Shown piece after piece: positions 15,341-24,824 of a stretch of 64,000 nt of DNA. Source of the DNA: Anaerofilum hominis (GTDB taxonomy: Bacteria; Bacillota; Clostridia; Oscillospirales; Ruminococcaceae). Under the pieces are notes generated by a model that had not been told where the DNA came from, ran no database searches, and saw only the letters and a program-made list of their open reading frames with translations. The stretch spans positions 1,054,001 to 1,118,000 of the forward strand of contig NZ_JACONZ010000001.1 in the NCBI RefSeq assembly GCF_014287275.1, written 5' to 3'. Both the position numbers and the translations under genes were made by a program. Positions within the stretch are counted from its first letter, which is position 1; every line of letters starts with the position of its first letter.

Positions 15341-16546
15341 TCACTCGGTGCGAAGTGCCTCGATGGGCGACAGCTTTGCCGCCTTGCGCGCCGGATAGAT
15401 GCCGAAAAAGATGCCGATGCCCACCGAGAAAAGGGCAATGGCGAAGATGGTGGAGGGCGCCACGTAGCCCTGCAGCCCCATCAGGCCGCTCAGCGCATTG
15501 CCGCCCCAGATCCCCAGCAGGATGCCGATGAGGCCGCCGATCAAGGTGAGGGTGCCCGCCTCGATGAGGAACTGGAAGGTGATGCTGCCCGTCTTGGCCC
15601 CCAGCGCCTTGCGGATGCCGATCTCCCGCGTGCGCTCTGTGACCGAGACCAGCATGATATTCATCACGCCGATGCCCCCCACCAGCAGGCTGATGCCCGC
15701 GATGGCCGCGATGATGCCGGTAAAGGTGCCGGTGACGCTGTTGATCTGGCTGGTGTACTGGCTCACGTCCATGATGCTGTAACACTCGCGCCCCGCATTG
15801 CCGTGCCGCCCCTCCAGCAGGCCCACCACCTGCCGGGCCAGCCGCACGCTGTCCGCCGGGTCCTCGGCCAGCAGGGCGATCTGGTAATAAGGCTCGCCCA
15901 CATCGTCCGAGAGGGTGGACAGGCTGGACAGGGGTGCGGTCATCTGCGCGGTGACCCTGCCGTTGTAGCTGTAGCCGCCCTGGCTCTCGCTGATGCCCAC
16001 GATGGTGAAATCGGAGGTGCGGCCGCCCACGGTGAGCTCCACCGTCATGCCCAGCACGTTGTCGGTGCCAAACAGGGCTTTGGCCCCGTCGGAGTCGATG
16101 GTGACCACCCGCCGCGCCGCCTCATAATCGCCTGCGTCCCAAAAGCGGCCCGCCTGCAGCTTGGTGGGAAAGACCATCGCGGTATCCCCGTTGCCCGCGG
16201 AAATGTTGGCGCTGATCGGGTCCTTGGTGCCGCGCACCGTGCCGCTTGCCCCTCCGGCCATCGTCACGCCCCGCACGCCCTCCAGTCCCTGGATCGCCTC
16301 CACGTCCGCGTCATTGAAATAGTCGCTTTCGGTCGTGTCCATCCCCCCGACACTGATATAGACCGAGCCGCTGGCCAGCGCGCCCAGCTCGTCGCTCATC
16401 ATCTTCTGGCCGCCGCCGCCCACGCAGAGCACCATGATCACCGAGCCGATGCCGATGATGATGCCCAGCATGGTCAGCAGGCTGCGGGTCTTGCTGCCCA
16501 TGATATTGCGGAACGCCATGACGGCGTATTCCCGTATCTGTCGCAT
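15341..16546 (-). CDS. MacB-type ABC transporter permease
   Basis: A 401-residue permease. TM1 (about 20-42) is followed by a large extracytoplasmic MacB-like core (about 45-270) and three C-terminal TM helices forming the FtsX-type domain (GGIGVMNIMLVSVTERTREIGIRKALGA). Third gene of an ATPase-adaptor-permease operon, 12 bases after the adaptor. Such systems export peptides or drugs, or sense them together with a kinase. The cargo here is not determinable. Confidence 0.92.
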   Translation of the reverse strand: MRQIREYAVMAFRNIMGSKTRSLLTMLGIIIGIGSVIMVLCVGGGGQKMMSDELGALASGSVYISVGGMDTTESDYFNDADVEAIQGLEGVRGVTMAGGASGTVRGTKDPISANISAGNGDTAMVFPTKLQAGRFWDAGDYEAARRVVTIDSDGAKALFGTDNVLGMTVELTVGGRTSDFTIVGISESQGGYSYNGRVTAQMTAPLSSLSTLSDDVGEPYYQIALLAEDPADSVRLARQVVGLLEGRHGNAGRECYSIMDVSQYTSQINSVTGTFTGIIAAIAGISLLVGGIGVMNIMLVSVTERTREIGIRKALGAKTGSITFQFLIEAGTLTLIGGLIGILLGIWGGNALSGLMGLQGYVAPSTIFAIALFSVGIGIFFGIYPARKAAKLSPIEALRTE

Positions 16547-16558
16547 CTGCGCGCCCCC

Positions 16559-18007
16559 TTACCCGATCATGATGGCGCCGCCAGCAGCGCCGCCCATCGC
16601 AGGCGCCGCAGCCCCGGGGTCGCCGCTGACCGCCATGCCCTCGCTGATGCCCAGCGGGTCGGTGATCACTAGGTCTCCGGCAGAGAGCCCGCCGGTGATC
16701 TCGACGGCAGTGTCGGAGGTCAGGCCGGTGGTCACCTCACGCCGCACGGCGACGCCGTTTTCCACCACCAGGCAGAACTGGCCGTCCACGTCGGTGTTGA
16801 CCGCGCTCAGGGGCAGGCTGAGCACGTTTTTCGCCTCGCCGGTGAGGATCGACACGTTCGCCTCAAGGCCCAGCTTCAAATTTTCGTCCGGGGCGTCCAG
16901 ATGGATCTTTGCGTGGACGTAAGCGGTGGCGGTGCCGGTGGCGCCCGCGCCTGCAGTCGCCATGGCGTCGATGGAGGAGACCTTGCCGGTATAGGCGCGC
17001 CCCAGTGTGACGACCGTCGCGCTCTGCCCGACCCGCACTTTCTCCAGATCATAGCGGGAGAGCGCGATGTCCACGTCCACATCCTCCAGGCTCTCCACCG
17101 TGCACAGGGCGGTATAGGACCCCGCCATGCCGCCCTGCACCGCGGACAGGCCGGTCACCACGCCGCCGATGGGGGCGTCAAGCCCCGCTTTCGCCGCGTT
17201 CAGATCCTGCCGGGCCGCCTCTACCGAGACTGCCGTGGGCACCTGGGCCAGCTCCAGCTCCCGCCTGCCGCTGTCGGAGAGCACGCCTTTCTGCGCCGCG
17301 TCGTAAGCCGCTTTTGCCGCGCTGAGGGCCTGCTCCTGGTTTGCGAGATCCGCCCGGGCCGCGTCCAGGGCCGCGCCGAGTTCTATCCCCTGCTCGCTTT
17401 TCTTTTCCTCTTCTGTCAGCGCCCCGTACTGGGAAGAAAGGCTGTTCACCGCGGCCGCGACGCGGTCTTTCTGCACGGCCAGATTGTTGAGGTTTGCGGC
17501 CGCGTCGTTGAACTGCGCCTGCGCCTCATCGCTGGCGGCAAGGGCGTCGCCCTTTTGCAGCTGGCCGCTCTCATAAGACGCCGACGCCTGCCGGTAGGCG
17601 CGCTGCAGCGCCGTGGTGTCAAAGCGGAACAGCGGGTCGCCAGCCCGGACGATCTGTCCCTGCTCCACCAGCACCTCGCTCAGCGGCGCGGAGACCGGCG
17701 AGAGCACGGCCACCCTGCTGCCCGAGATCAGCGTGCCGGTGGTGGTCAGGGTCTGGGTGATGTCGCCCGCGGCGACGGTCTGGGTGGGGGCGTAGACAGG
17801 CAGCGGCCCGCGCAGCATCGCCGCGACCCTGCTCACCGCGAACAGCCCTGCCGCGGCCGCGATCACTGAGATCAGGACGATCTTTTTCACATTGCGCTTC
17901 TTTTTGGGGCGCGGCTGCCCGGCGGCCGCCTGCTGCTGTAGCAGTTCTGTCTTTTCCACGGCGGCCGGCACCGCGGCCAGTCCCCCGTCTTTTTTTTCGT
18001 TTGCCAT
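16559..18007 (-). CDS. HlyD/MacA-family membrane fusion protein
   Basis: A 482-residue adaptor. N-terminal cytoplasmic stretch, TM at about 43-63, lipoyl-like halves flanking a coiled-coil hairpin (about 125-255), then beta-barrel and membrane-proximal domains. It ends with a Gly/Ala/Met-rich tail. The ATG at 18007 has AAAGGAGA 7 bases upstream and overlaps the ATPase stop (TGATG). It should connect the MacB-type permease to the cell exterior. Confidence 0.9.
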   Translation of the reverse strand: MANEKKDGGLAAVPAAVEKTELLQQQAAAGQPRPKKKRNVKKIVLISVIAAAAGLFAVSRVAAMLRGPLPVYAPTQTVAAGDITQTLTTTGTLISGSRVAVLSPVSAPLSEVLVEQGQIVRAGDPLFRFDTTALQRAYRQASASYESGQLQKGDALAASDEAQAQFNDAAANLNNLAVQKDRVAAAVNSLSSQYGALTEEEKKSEQGIELGAALDAARADLANQEQALSAAKAAYDAAQKGVLSDSGRRELELAQVPTAVSVEAARQDLNAAKAGLDAPIGGVVTGLSAVQGGMAGSYTALCTVESLEDVDVDIALSRYDLEKVRVGQSATVVTLGRAYTGKVSSIDAMATAGAGATGTATAYVHAKIHLDAPDENLKLGLEANVSILTGEAKNVLSLPLSAVNTDVDGQFCLVVENGVAVRREVTTGLTSDTAVEITGGLSAGDLVITDPLGISEGMAVSGDPGAAAPAMGGAAGGAIMIG

Positions 18008-18711
18008 CAAAAAATCTCCTTTCCCCCGGGCGCCTGCCCGTCGTCGATCCTGCCGTCGGTGATGCGCACAACGCGCCCGGCCTTTTTCGCCAGCCCCTCG
18101 TCGTGGGTGATCAGCACGACCGTGTTGCCCTCTTCCTGCAGCCCGCGGATGATCTCGAACACCCGGGCCCCGGCCCTGGTATCCAGGTTGCCGGTGGGCT
18201 CATCGGCCAGGATCAGCGGCGGCTGGGCTGCAATGGCCCGCGCCACCGCCACCCGCTGCTGCTGGCCGCCGGACATCTGGTTTGGCCGGTGGTCCATCCG
18301 CCCGGCCAGGCCCACCCGCTCCAGGGCGCTGACCGCCAGCTCCCGCCGCCTGCCCGCGGGCAGCCCCCGGTAGATCAGGGGCAGCTCCACATTTTCCAGC
18401 GCGTTGAGGTTTTTGATCAGGTTAAAACTTTGAAAGATGAAACCGATCTCCCGGTTGCGGATCTCGGACAGCTCGTTGTCGCTCAGCTCGCTCACATCCT
18501 GTCCGTTCAGCCGGTAACTGCCCGCCGTGGGCACATCCAGGCAGCCGATCATGTTCATCAGCGTGGATTTGCCGCTGCCCGAATGTCCCACAATGGCCAC
18601 GAACTCCCCCTGGGACACCTGCAGGCTGACGCCGTCCAGGGCACGCACCTCGTTTTCTCCGGGGTTGTAGATCTTGTACAGATCCCGTATTTCAATGATC
18701 GGTGTGGGCAA
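18007..18711 (-). CDS. ABC transporter ATP-binding protein (MacB/LolD type)
   Basis: A 234-residue ATPase: Walker [11 protein letters not shown]-loop FIFQSFNL, signature [14 protein letters not shown], Walker [13 protein letters not shown], switch His in LITHDE. The start is TTG at 18711 behind GGGGGAGGGG, giving the usual length and the [11 protein letters not shown] opening; upstream in-frame sequence is promoter. First gene of the exporter operon. Confidence 0.93.
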   Translation of the reverse strand: MPTPIIEIRDLYKIYNPGENEVRALDGVSLQVSQGEFVAIVGHSGSGKSTLMNMIGCLDVPTAGSYRLNGQDVSELSDNELSEIRNREIGFIFQSFNLIKNLNALENVELPLIYRGLPAGRRRELAVSALERVGLAGRMDHRPNQMSGGQQQRVAVARAIAAQPPLILADEPTGNLDTRAGARVFEIIRGLQEEGNTVVLITHDEGLAKKAGRVVRITDGRIDDGQAPGGKEIF

Positions 18712-18745
18712 TGCCCCTCCCCCTTTCTGTGTGGGTCTCGCTTTA

Positions 18746-18801
18746 TGTATCAATGTATTAATAACATAATACAATAATACAATCGTTTTTTCTTTTGTCA
18801 A
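18746..18801 (-). promoter_or_regulatory. exporter promoter with large AT-rich palindrome
   Basis: Minus-strand TTGACA (18796-18801) and TATTAT (18774-18779) are 16 bases apart. Overlapping the -10 region is an imperfect palindrome: TGTATCAATGTATTA (18746-18760), ATAACA, TAATACAATAATACA (18767-18781), pairing at 12 of 15 positions. The TGTA/TACA half-sites recall BlaI/MecI or GntR-YtrA operators, but no such regulator gene is adjacent. Confidence 0.7.
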
Positions 18802-18879
18802 CCATTAATACGAGAAGATGAGGAACTTTTTTACAAATTTCTTTTGAGATCTTTGTCAAAAAGATCAAATTCCCCGTTC

Positions 18880-19235
18880 AGGGCAAGCAGCGCCCCCCGG
18901 CCGCGGCCGGAAACCAGCCGGAAGCAGCGGGCGGAAAAAGGCTGGGGACAGCGAGTGGAAACCAGTTGGGAAGCGGCTGGGGGGCCGCGGTCGGAAAGCG
19001 GCTGAGGGCAGCGGGCGAAAAACGGCCGGGGGGCGACGAGCGAAAAACGGCCGGGAACAGCGAGCGGAAAGGGCTGGGGCAGCGAATGGAAAACGGCCGG
19101 GGGCAACAAGCGGAACCCAGTCGAGAAGCAGCGAGCGGAAAGAGTCTGGGGCAGCGAACGGAAAGCGGCCAAGGGGGGGGCAACGAGCGGGAAGCGGCTG
19201 GGGGCCGCGGTCGGAAAGGGCTTCGGAGGTTTGGG
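18880..19235. repeat. degenerate ~24-bp tandem repeat array
   Basis: About a dozen imperfect units of 22-29 bases with a consensus close to CAGCGAGCGGAAAGCGGCTGGGG. Unit lengths vary, so no reading frame is preserved across the array on either strand and a coding role is unlikely. It occupies much of the 840-base gap between the exporter promoter and rmlB; the remainder (19236-19480) is GC-rich with no visible gene. Confidence 0.75.
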
Positions 19236-19481
19236 GCCGTCCCCTCCCCGCGGCAGCGCGCGCCTGTGGCATCTGCCCGCAGCGCTGTGTCCCCGTCTGC
19301 GTCCCCACCTGCCTCCCGGCCCTGCGGCGGACCGAGAGGGGTACACTGCGGCCAGGGGAGGACCGGGCCCGCGCACGTCCCGTTTTCCCCGCCCCGACAC
19401 AGCAGGCGGGGTCCCGGCCCAGACCCTTTTGGGGGCAACCCAAAGCCTCTTCCCGGGGCACACCTGTCCCCTGCTCTATAC

Positions 19482-19519
19482 AAAAGCGCCCCGGGAGGAA
19501 GATCCCCCGGGACGCTTTT
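19482..19519. terminator. terminator after rmlB
   Basis: AAAAGCGCCCCGGG (19482-19495) pairs with CCCGGGACGCTTTT (19506-19519), with A/T tracts on both ends. It sits about 35 bases past the rmlB stop on the minus strand. Confidence 0.75.
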
Positions 19520-19552
19520 GCGGGTATGACGGCCGCGCGGCCGCTTTTTTCT

Positions 19553-20608
19553 CTATCTGTTCTGGTACATTTCCCTGTAGTAGTCCATATAGGCGCCGCT
19601 GGTGACGCGCTCCATCCACTCCACATTGGCCAGATACCAGTCGATGGTCTTCTCAATGCCCACTTCAAAGGTGGTCTCCGGCGTCCAGCCCAGCTCGTCC
19701 CGGATCTTCTGCGGGTCGATGCCGTAGCGGCGGTCGTGGCCCTTGCGGTCCTCCACGTACTTGATGAGGGTCTCGTCGATGGCCGGGTCCACCCTGTCGG
19801 CCAGGGCGGAGATGATCTTTTTGACGATGAAGATGTTGGGCCGCTCGTTGTGGCCGCCCACATTGTAGACCTCGCCGTCACGGCCGGCCTGCGCCACCAT
19901 GTCGATGGCCTTGCAGTGGTCCTCCACATACAGCCAGTCGCGCACGTTCATGCCGTCGCCGTACACCGGCAGCGGCTTGCGGGTCTTGGCGTTGTTGATC
20001 ATCAGCGGGATCAGCTTTTCGGGGAACTGATAAGGCCCGTAATTGTTCGAGCAGCGGGTGATGTTCACCGGCAGCCCATAGGTGTCGTGAAAGGCCATCA
20101 CGAACATGTCCGCGCTGGCCTTGCTGGCGGAATAGGGGCTGTGCGGGCAAAGCGGGGTGGACTCGGTGAAATAGCCGGTCTCCCCCAGCGAGCCGTAGAC
20201 CTCGTCGGTGGACACCTGCAGGTATTTCTTTCCGGCCTTGAAGCCCTCGCCCTCGGCCCAGGCGTTTTTGGCGCACTGCAGCATGTTCACGGTGCCGCCC
20301 ACGTTGGTCTCCACAAAGATCTCGGGGTTTTTGATGCTGCGGTCGACATGGCTTTCGGCCGCAAAGTTGATCACCACGTCCACGTCGTACTGCTCAAACA
20401 GCGCGCTGACGGCCTGCCGGTCGCAGATATCCGCCTGCACAAAGATGTGGCGCGGGTCCTTTTCCACCGATTTGAGATTTTCCAGGTTGCCGGCGTAGGT
20501 CAGCTTGTCCAGGTTGACGATGCGGATATCGTCGTATTTTTTCAGCATGTAAAGCACGAAATTGGAGCCGATGAACCCGGCGCCGCCGGTGACGAGATAA
20601 GTTTTCAT
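19553..20608 (-). CDS. rmlB: dTDP-glucose 4,6-dehydratase
   Basis: A 351-residue extended SDR enzyme. NAD site GGAGFIGSNF at residues 8-17, the DICD loop, catalytic YSASKASAD (Tyr-xxx-Lys) and conserved RCSNNYGPYQFPEKLIP. It converts dTDP-glucose to dTDP-4-keto-6-deoxyglucose. Its start overlaps the rmlD stop by 4 bases. Last gene of the dTDP-sugar operon. Confidence 0.95.
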   Translation of the reverse strand: MKTYLVTGGAGFIGSNFVLYMLKKYDDIRIVNLDKLTYAGNLENLKSVEKDPRHIFVQADICDRQAVSALFEQYDVDVVINFAAESHVDRSIKNPEIFVETNVGGTVNMLQCAKNAWAEGEGFKAGKKYLQVSTDEVYGSLGETGYFTESTPLCPHSPYSASKASADMFVMAFHDTYGLPVNITRCSNNYGPYQFPEKLIPLMINNAKTRKPLPVYGDGMNVRDWLYVEDHCKAIDMVAQAGRDGEVYNVGGHNERPNIFIVKKIISALADRVDPAIDETLIKYVEDRKGHDRRYGIDPQKIRDELGWTPETTFEVGIEKTIDWYLANVEWMERVTSGAYMDYYREMYQNR

Positions 20609-21522
20609 TTTGCTTCCTCCGCGTTGGCATTATAGTGTGTAAAAAAGCATTCCAGCGCTGCGCGCCAGTCCCGCATGCCGTCGCCCACCGTGCAGCGCAG
20701 CATGCGGTTGTCCAGCGCCGACCAGGCCGGGCGGCGGGCCGCCTCCGGGTGGGCCGCCGCGTATTCGTCGCTGGTGCAGGGGGTCACCACGGCCGGCGTG
20801 CCGGACAGCCGGATGATCTCGCAGGCAAACTCATACCAGCTGCACACGCCGCTGCCCGTACAGTGGTAAAGGCCGTACTGCTCGGTGACGGCGAGCTTCA
20901 GGATATGATGCCCCAGGTCCACCGCGTTGGTGGGGTTGCCCAGCTGGTCGCTGACCACCGTCAGCGCGCCGGTCTTTCTGCCCACGTTCATCATGGTAAA
21001 GACAAAATTTTTGCCCGTATAGCTGTACAGCCAGGCCGTGCGCAGGATAAAACTGCGCGGGCAGAACTGGCGCACATACGCTTCCCCCAGCAGCTTGGTG
21101 CTGCCGTAGGCGGAGACCGGCGCGGGCAGCGCCGTCTCGTCCAGCGGCACCCCGCCGTTGGGTGCGCCGCTGAACACATAGTCGGTGGAGACGTGCGCCA
21201 GCTTGGCCCCGATCTCCGCCGCGGCCATGGCCAGGTTGCGCGGCCCCAGCGCGTTCACCCGGAACGCCGCGTCGGTCTCCCGCTCGCAGCCGTCCACGTT
21301 GGTAAAAGCCGAGCAGTTGATCACCACGTCCGGCTGCTCGGCGGCGAACACCCGCCGCACCGCCGCAAGATCGGTGATATCCAGCGTGTCGACGTCATAG
21401 CAGGCCACCGCCGCGCCCTGCACCTCGCCGGGCAGCGGGCCCAGCTCGCTTTGCCCTGCCCCCAGCATCCGCTGCAGCTCGGTGCCGAGCTGCCCTTTGG
21501 AACCGCTGATCAGAATTTTCAT
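20605..21522 (-). CDS. rmlD: dTDP-4-dehydrorhamnose reductase
   Basis: A 305-residue SDR enzyme. NADPH site ISGSKGQLGTEL, STDYVFSG, and catalytic YGSTKLLGE. It makes the last reduction to dTDP-L-rhamnose. The start at MKILISG (21522) has AAGGA about 9 bases upstream; longer versions lie in non-coding GC-rich DNA. It overlaps rmlB. No rmlC epimerase gene is in the window, so that step must be encoded elsewhere or the product is another 6-deoxysugar. Confidence 0.92.
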   Translation of the reverse strand: MKILISGSKGQLGTELQRMLGAGQSELGPLPGEVQGAAVACYDVDTLDITDLAAVRRVFAAEQPDVVINCSAFTNVDGCERETDAAFRVNALGPRNLAMAAAEIGAKLAHVSTDYVFSGAPNGGVPLDETALPAPVSAYGSTKLLGEAYVRQFCPRSFILRTAWLYSYTGKNFVFTMMNVGRKTGALTVVSDQLGNPTNAVDLGHHILKLAVTEQYGLYHCTGSGVCSWYEFACEIIRLSGTPAVVTPCTSDEYAAAHPEAARRPAWSALDNRMLRCTVGDGMRDWRAALECFFTHYNANAEEAK

Positions 21523-22008
21523 ATTCAACGTCCTTCCCTGGCCCGGCCGGACCCGCACAAGAAAACATGATCGCAAAAAGGGCAATCAGGCCGCATGGGG
21601 GGTCCGCCCACCCGCGCAGGGGCGAAGCGGCGGCCGCACATGCCCTGCAAGACTGGGCTTCGCAAAAAAGTACAGCGCTCTGCAGACCGCCTTGCCCGCC
21701 CCGGGCCGGATGCCCGCAGCGGCTGCTTGGCATGCGCCGCATACTGCGGCGGCGCAAAACCCGCCTTGTTTGCCCGCCTGCCCCGCCGTGCCCATCTTGG
21801 CCGCTGGGCGTCCCCCACAGGGCAGCCCAAACGGCTTTTTCTGCCTTTGCGCCGCAGGGTCCCGCAATTTGGGAAAGCGGCGGCGCAAAGGCAGAGATCA
21901 GAGGGCGCGGTCCTGTGCGGACTGCGCCGCCCGCCCGCACCCGCGCCGCGCCAAAACCTGCGGTCCGGCTCATGTCTCTTCATCCGGGCCCCGCTTTGGG
22001 CCCTGTTT
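21523..22008. other. 486-base GC-rich gap inside the dTDP-sugar operon
   Basis: No gene is supported: frames here are alanine/arginine/cysteine-rich and lack ribosome sites. It contains a perfect 16-bp inverted repeat, TCTGCCTTTGCGCCGC (21840-21855) with its complement at 21880-21895, able to form a strong hairpin with a 24-base loop between rmlA and rmlD. The hairpin lacks a U run. Confidence 0.6.
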
Positions 22009-22893
22009 TTAATAGAGGATCTTCCCCTCGGCCACCCGCTTCAGATGCTCGCCGTAGGGCGACTTGCCGTACCGCTCGGCCGATCCCAGCAGCTTTTCCC
22101 TGCTGATCCAGCCGTTTTTATAGGCGATCTCCTCCGGCGCGGATATCTTGATGCTCTGCCGTTTTTCGATCATGCGCACAAAGTCGGCCGCCTCCACCAG
22201 GCTGTCCATGGTGCCGGTGTCCAGCCAGGCATAGCCGCGCCCCAGCCGCTGCAGGTCCAGCGTGCCGTCCTGCAGATACAGGTCGTTCAGGCTGGTGATC
22301 TCCAGTTCCCCGCGCGCAGAGGGCCGCACCTGCTTTGCCAGCTCCACCACCCGGCGGTCATAAAAATACAGGCCGGTGATGGCGTAGTTCGATTTGGGAC
22401 AGGCGGGCTTTTCCTCCACCGAGAGGACCTTTCCGTTCTCGTCGAACTCCGCGATGCCGAACCGCTCGGGGTCGTTGACGTAGTAGCCGAAGATGGTGGC
22501 CCGGCCGCTCTCGGCGTTTTTCACCGCCGCGCGCAGCAGGTCGCCGAAGCCGTTGCCGTAAAAGATGTTGTCGCCCAGCACCATGGCGCAGGGCTCGCCG
22601 CCGATAAACTCCTCGCCCAGCAGGAAAGCCTGGGCCAGCCCGTCCGGCGAGGGCTGCACCTTATAGGAGAGGGAGAGGCCGAAATCGCTGCCGTCGCCCA
22701 GCAGGTGCTCAAAGCGGGGGGTATCCTCGGGCGTGGAGATGATGAGGATCTCCCGGATGCCCGCCAGCATCAGTGTGGAGAGCGGGTAGTAAATCATCGG
22801 CTTGTCATAGACCGGCAGCAGCTGCTTGCTGGTCACCATGGTCAGCGGGTACAGGCGGGTGCCCGCCCCGCCGGCAAGTACGATCCCTTTCAT
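22009..22893 (-). CDS. rmlA: glucose-1-phosphate thymidylyltransferase
   Basis: A 294-residue nucleotidyltransferase. The nucleotide-binding opening is [11 protein letters not shown], followed by [17 protein letters not shown], with VLGDNIFYG for the metal-binding Asp and later [10 protein letters not shown]. It forms dTDP-glucose, the entry step of the pathway. It follows the glycosyltransferase by 21 bases with GGAGCG before the ATG. Confidence 0.95.
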   Translation of the reverse strand: MKGIVLAGGAGTRLYPLTMVTSKQLLPVYDKPMIYYPLSTLMLAGIREILIISTPEDTPRFEHLLGDGSDFGLSLSYKVQPSPDGLAQAFLLGEEFIGGEPCAMVLGDNIFYGNGFGDLLRAAVKNAESGRATIFGYYVNDPERFGIAEFDENGKVLSVEEKPACPKSNYAITGLYFYDRRVVELAKQVRPSARGELEITSLNDLYLQDGTLDLQRLGRGYAWLDTGTMDSLVEAADFVRMIEKRQSIKISAPEEIAYKNGWISREKLLGSAERYGKSPYGEHLKRVAEGKILY

Positions 22894-22914
22894 GCAAAGC
22901 GCTCCTTTACTTGT

Positions 22915-23730
22915 TTATCCTTTTTCTTTCGGGGGCGGCTCCCGCAGGGAAAAGCCCCAGCGGAACCCCCATTTTTTGAAATAGATCCCCATCGACCTGA
23001 GCTGCTGAAAAAAGCTGGAAAGGTGCCGCGAGGGGCTGCGGTGCCAGGCGTGGACGACCTGCGTCCCCGGCCAGTACACCACCCGGCCCAGCCGCAGCGC
23101 CTCCTGCGTGAGGTCCGCGTCCTCCACATACATGAAATAGCGGCGGTCAAAACCGCCCAGCTTTTGAAACGCCTCGGTGCGGATGACGAAAAAGCAGCCG
23201 GAACAGAACTGCACGTCTTTTTCAGTGGAGAGATCCTCATCCAGCATCAGGTAGTGGTCCTCATATTTTTTGAGAAAGCGCAGCGGCAGCTGCCGACCCA
23301 GCAGCGCCATCAGGGTGGGACGGCGCTTGGCCACGTGCTGTTCCCGTCCGTCGGGGAAGCGCAGCCGCGGCGTGGCCATCACCACGTCCGGGTGCTTGTC
23401 CAGATAGCCGCACAGCGCGCTGACGGCGTCCTCTTTCAGCACGACGTCCGGGTTGACCACCACATGATACACGCTGTCCAGCCGCTCCAGCACCGCATTG
23501 TGGCCACCGCCGAAGCCCTTGTTTTCCGCCAGCTCGATCACCTCGACGCCCTGCGCGCCCGCAAACCGCTGCGCCAGTTTTTCCCCCGTGCCGTCGGGGG
23601 AGGCGTTGTCCACCAGATAAAGGGTCAGATCGACCCCGCGGGTGCAGCGCAGCAGGGACTCGGCCCCCTGCGCCGCCTCTTCAAAACCGCCGTAGGTGAC
23701 GATACAGGCGGTGACTTTCTGTTTTTGCAT
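22915..23730 (-). CDS. GT2-family glycosyltransferase, rhamnosyltransferase-like
   Basis: A 271-residue family 2 transferase. N-terminal ACIVTYGG, the nucleotide loop VDNASPDGT, NKGFGGGHN and the metal-binding region VVNPDV. ED of YVEDADLTQEALRLG is the probable catalytic base region. The arrangement is like WbbL-type rhamnosyltransferases, which use dTDP-rhamnose, consistent with rmlA directly downstream. The ATG at 23730 has GGAGA 4 bases upstream. Acceptor unknown; cell wall polysaccharide is likely. Confidence 0.85.
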   Translation of the reverse strand: MQKQKVTACIVTYGGFEEAAQGAESLLRCTRGVDLTLYLVDNASPDGTGEKLAQRFAGAQGVEVIELAENKGFGGGHNAVLERLDSVYHVVVNPDVVLKEDAVSALCGYLDKHPDVVMATPRLRFPDGREQHVAKRRPTLMALLGRQLPLRFLKKYEDHYLMLDEDLSTEKDVQFCSGCFFVIRTEAFQKLGGFDRRYFMYVEDADLTQEALRLGRVVYWPGTQVVHAWHRSPSRHLSSFFQQLRSMGIYFKKWGFRWGFSLREPPPKEKG

Positions 23731-23806
23731 TTGTCTCCATCCGCGCGGGAGAGCGCCCGCGCCCAGTTCGCTTTGACCCGCCCCGCGGCGGATCTTTATC
23801 CTGATT

Positions 23807-23835
23807 ATTATACCATCCGGCCAGCGGCTAATCAA
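23807..23835 (-). promoter_or_regulatory. promoter of the dTDP-sugar operon
   Basis: Minus-strand TTGATT (23830-23835) and TATAAT (23807-23812) are 17 bases apart, about 77 bases before the glycosyltransferase start. The rest of the gap up to 24160 is GC-rich, with repeated CGCTGCGGGGCA (24018-24062), and holds nothing else I can support. Confidence 0.75.
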
Positions 23836-24160
23836 CGTTTTTTGCCAAAAGGCGGGGAAACGGGCCGCAGCAGCGGTGACCGCGCCCCTTTCCCAAAAGC
23901 GGCCGGACGCAGCTTTCACCGCGTTTGCTTGTCTTTTTGCCGCCGGCGTATTATCATAAGCTCAAACACCGGCCGCCGGACGCCTTTGCACCCGGCCGGG
24001 AAAGCCGTCTGACAGCGGCGCTGCGGGGCAAAAAACGCCCTGGGACCGGCCGCTGCGGGGCACAAAGCGGCGCGGGCGGCAGCCGCGGCCCCGGCCGCTT
24101 TCACCGGCTGCGAAAGGCACGTCCGGCAACCGGCCTTGAAAACAAAGGGAGGAAAACACG

Positions 24161-24802
24161 ATGAACGAAGCCCTGAATGCCGTGACCCGGCAGCGGATGG
24201 AGCGCACCGCCGAGGCGCTGCGCCGCAACAACATGGAAGCCTACCTCGCCGATGACCGCGCCGGAGCGGCGGCCCTGGTGAAAAGCCTGCTGCAGGAGGG
24301 GGACACCGTTTCGGTGGGCGGCAGCGTTTCGCTGGACGAATGCGGCATTCTGGAGCTGCTGCGCGGCGGCGGGTACCGTTTTCTCGACCGCTATGCCCCG
24401 GGGCTGACCCGGGAGCAGCAGGAAGAGCTGTTCCGGCAGAGTTTTTTTGCCGACGCCTATCTGTGCAGCAGCAACGCGGTGACCGAAAACGGCGAGCTGT
24501 ACAACGTGGACGGCAACTCCAACCGGGTGGCCGCCATGACCTTCGGCCCCAAAAGCGTCATCCTGGTGGTGGGCGCCAACAAGATCGTGCGCGATTTGGA
24601 GGAGGCCGGGCGCAGGGTCAGGGAGATCGCCGCGCCCGCCAACTGCAAGCGGCTGGGCTGTGCCACCCCCTGCGCCGCCACCGGCCAATGCGCCGACTGC
24701 AAGGGCGACGGGCGCATCTGCTGCACCACGGTCATCCATCAAAAGCAGCGGGTCAAAGGGCGCATCAAGGTCATCCTGGTGGCTGAGCCTCTGGGTTACT
24801 GA
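24161..24802 (+). CDS. LUD-domain protein (LutC/YkgG-like)
   Basis: A 213-residue member of the lactate-utilisation (DUF162/LUD) family. The conserved core includes GDTVSVGGSVSL, NAVTENGELYNVDGNSNRVA and VVGANKIV. The C-terminal part has six or more cysteines (CKRLGCATPC, CADC, ICCTTV), common in clostridial single-gene members and suggestive of a metal site. The exact reaction is unknown. Here it stands alone, without lutA/lutB partners. AGGGAGG precedes the ATG. Confidence 0.85.
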   Translation: MNEALNAVTRQRMERTAEALRRNNMEAYLADDRAGAAALVKSLLQEGDTVSVGGSVSLDECGILELLRGGGYRFLDRYAPGLTREQQEELFRQSFFADAYLCSSNAVTENGELYNVDGNSNRVAAMTFGPKSVILVVGANKIVRDLEEAGRRVREIAAPANCKRLGCATPCAATGQCADCKGDGRICCTTVIHQKQRVKGRIKVILVAEPLGY

Positions 24803-24824
24803 TGGCCGGGCTTCCCGGCTGCCC

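Noticed and set aside
18880..19235. CRISPR-like array
   Set aside because: Units are contiguous without unique spacers, degenerate and variable in length; no cas genes.
18865..19929. Proline/arginine/serine-rich minus-strand frame over the tandem repeats
   Set aside because: Unit lengths are not multiples of three, the frame enters rmlB out of phase, and no start signal exists.
21395..21973. A 192-residue minus-strand frame between rmlA and rmlD
   Set aside because: Cys/Arg/Ala-rich, runs into rmlD out of frame and lacks a start signal.
21595..24012. An 805-residue plus-strand frame across rmlA and the glycosyltransferase
   Set aside because: Antisense to two clear genes, His/Arg/Gly-rich with no motif and no ribosome site.
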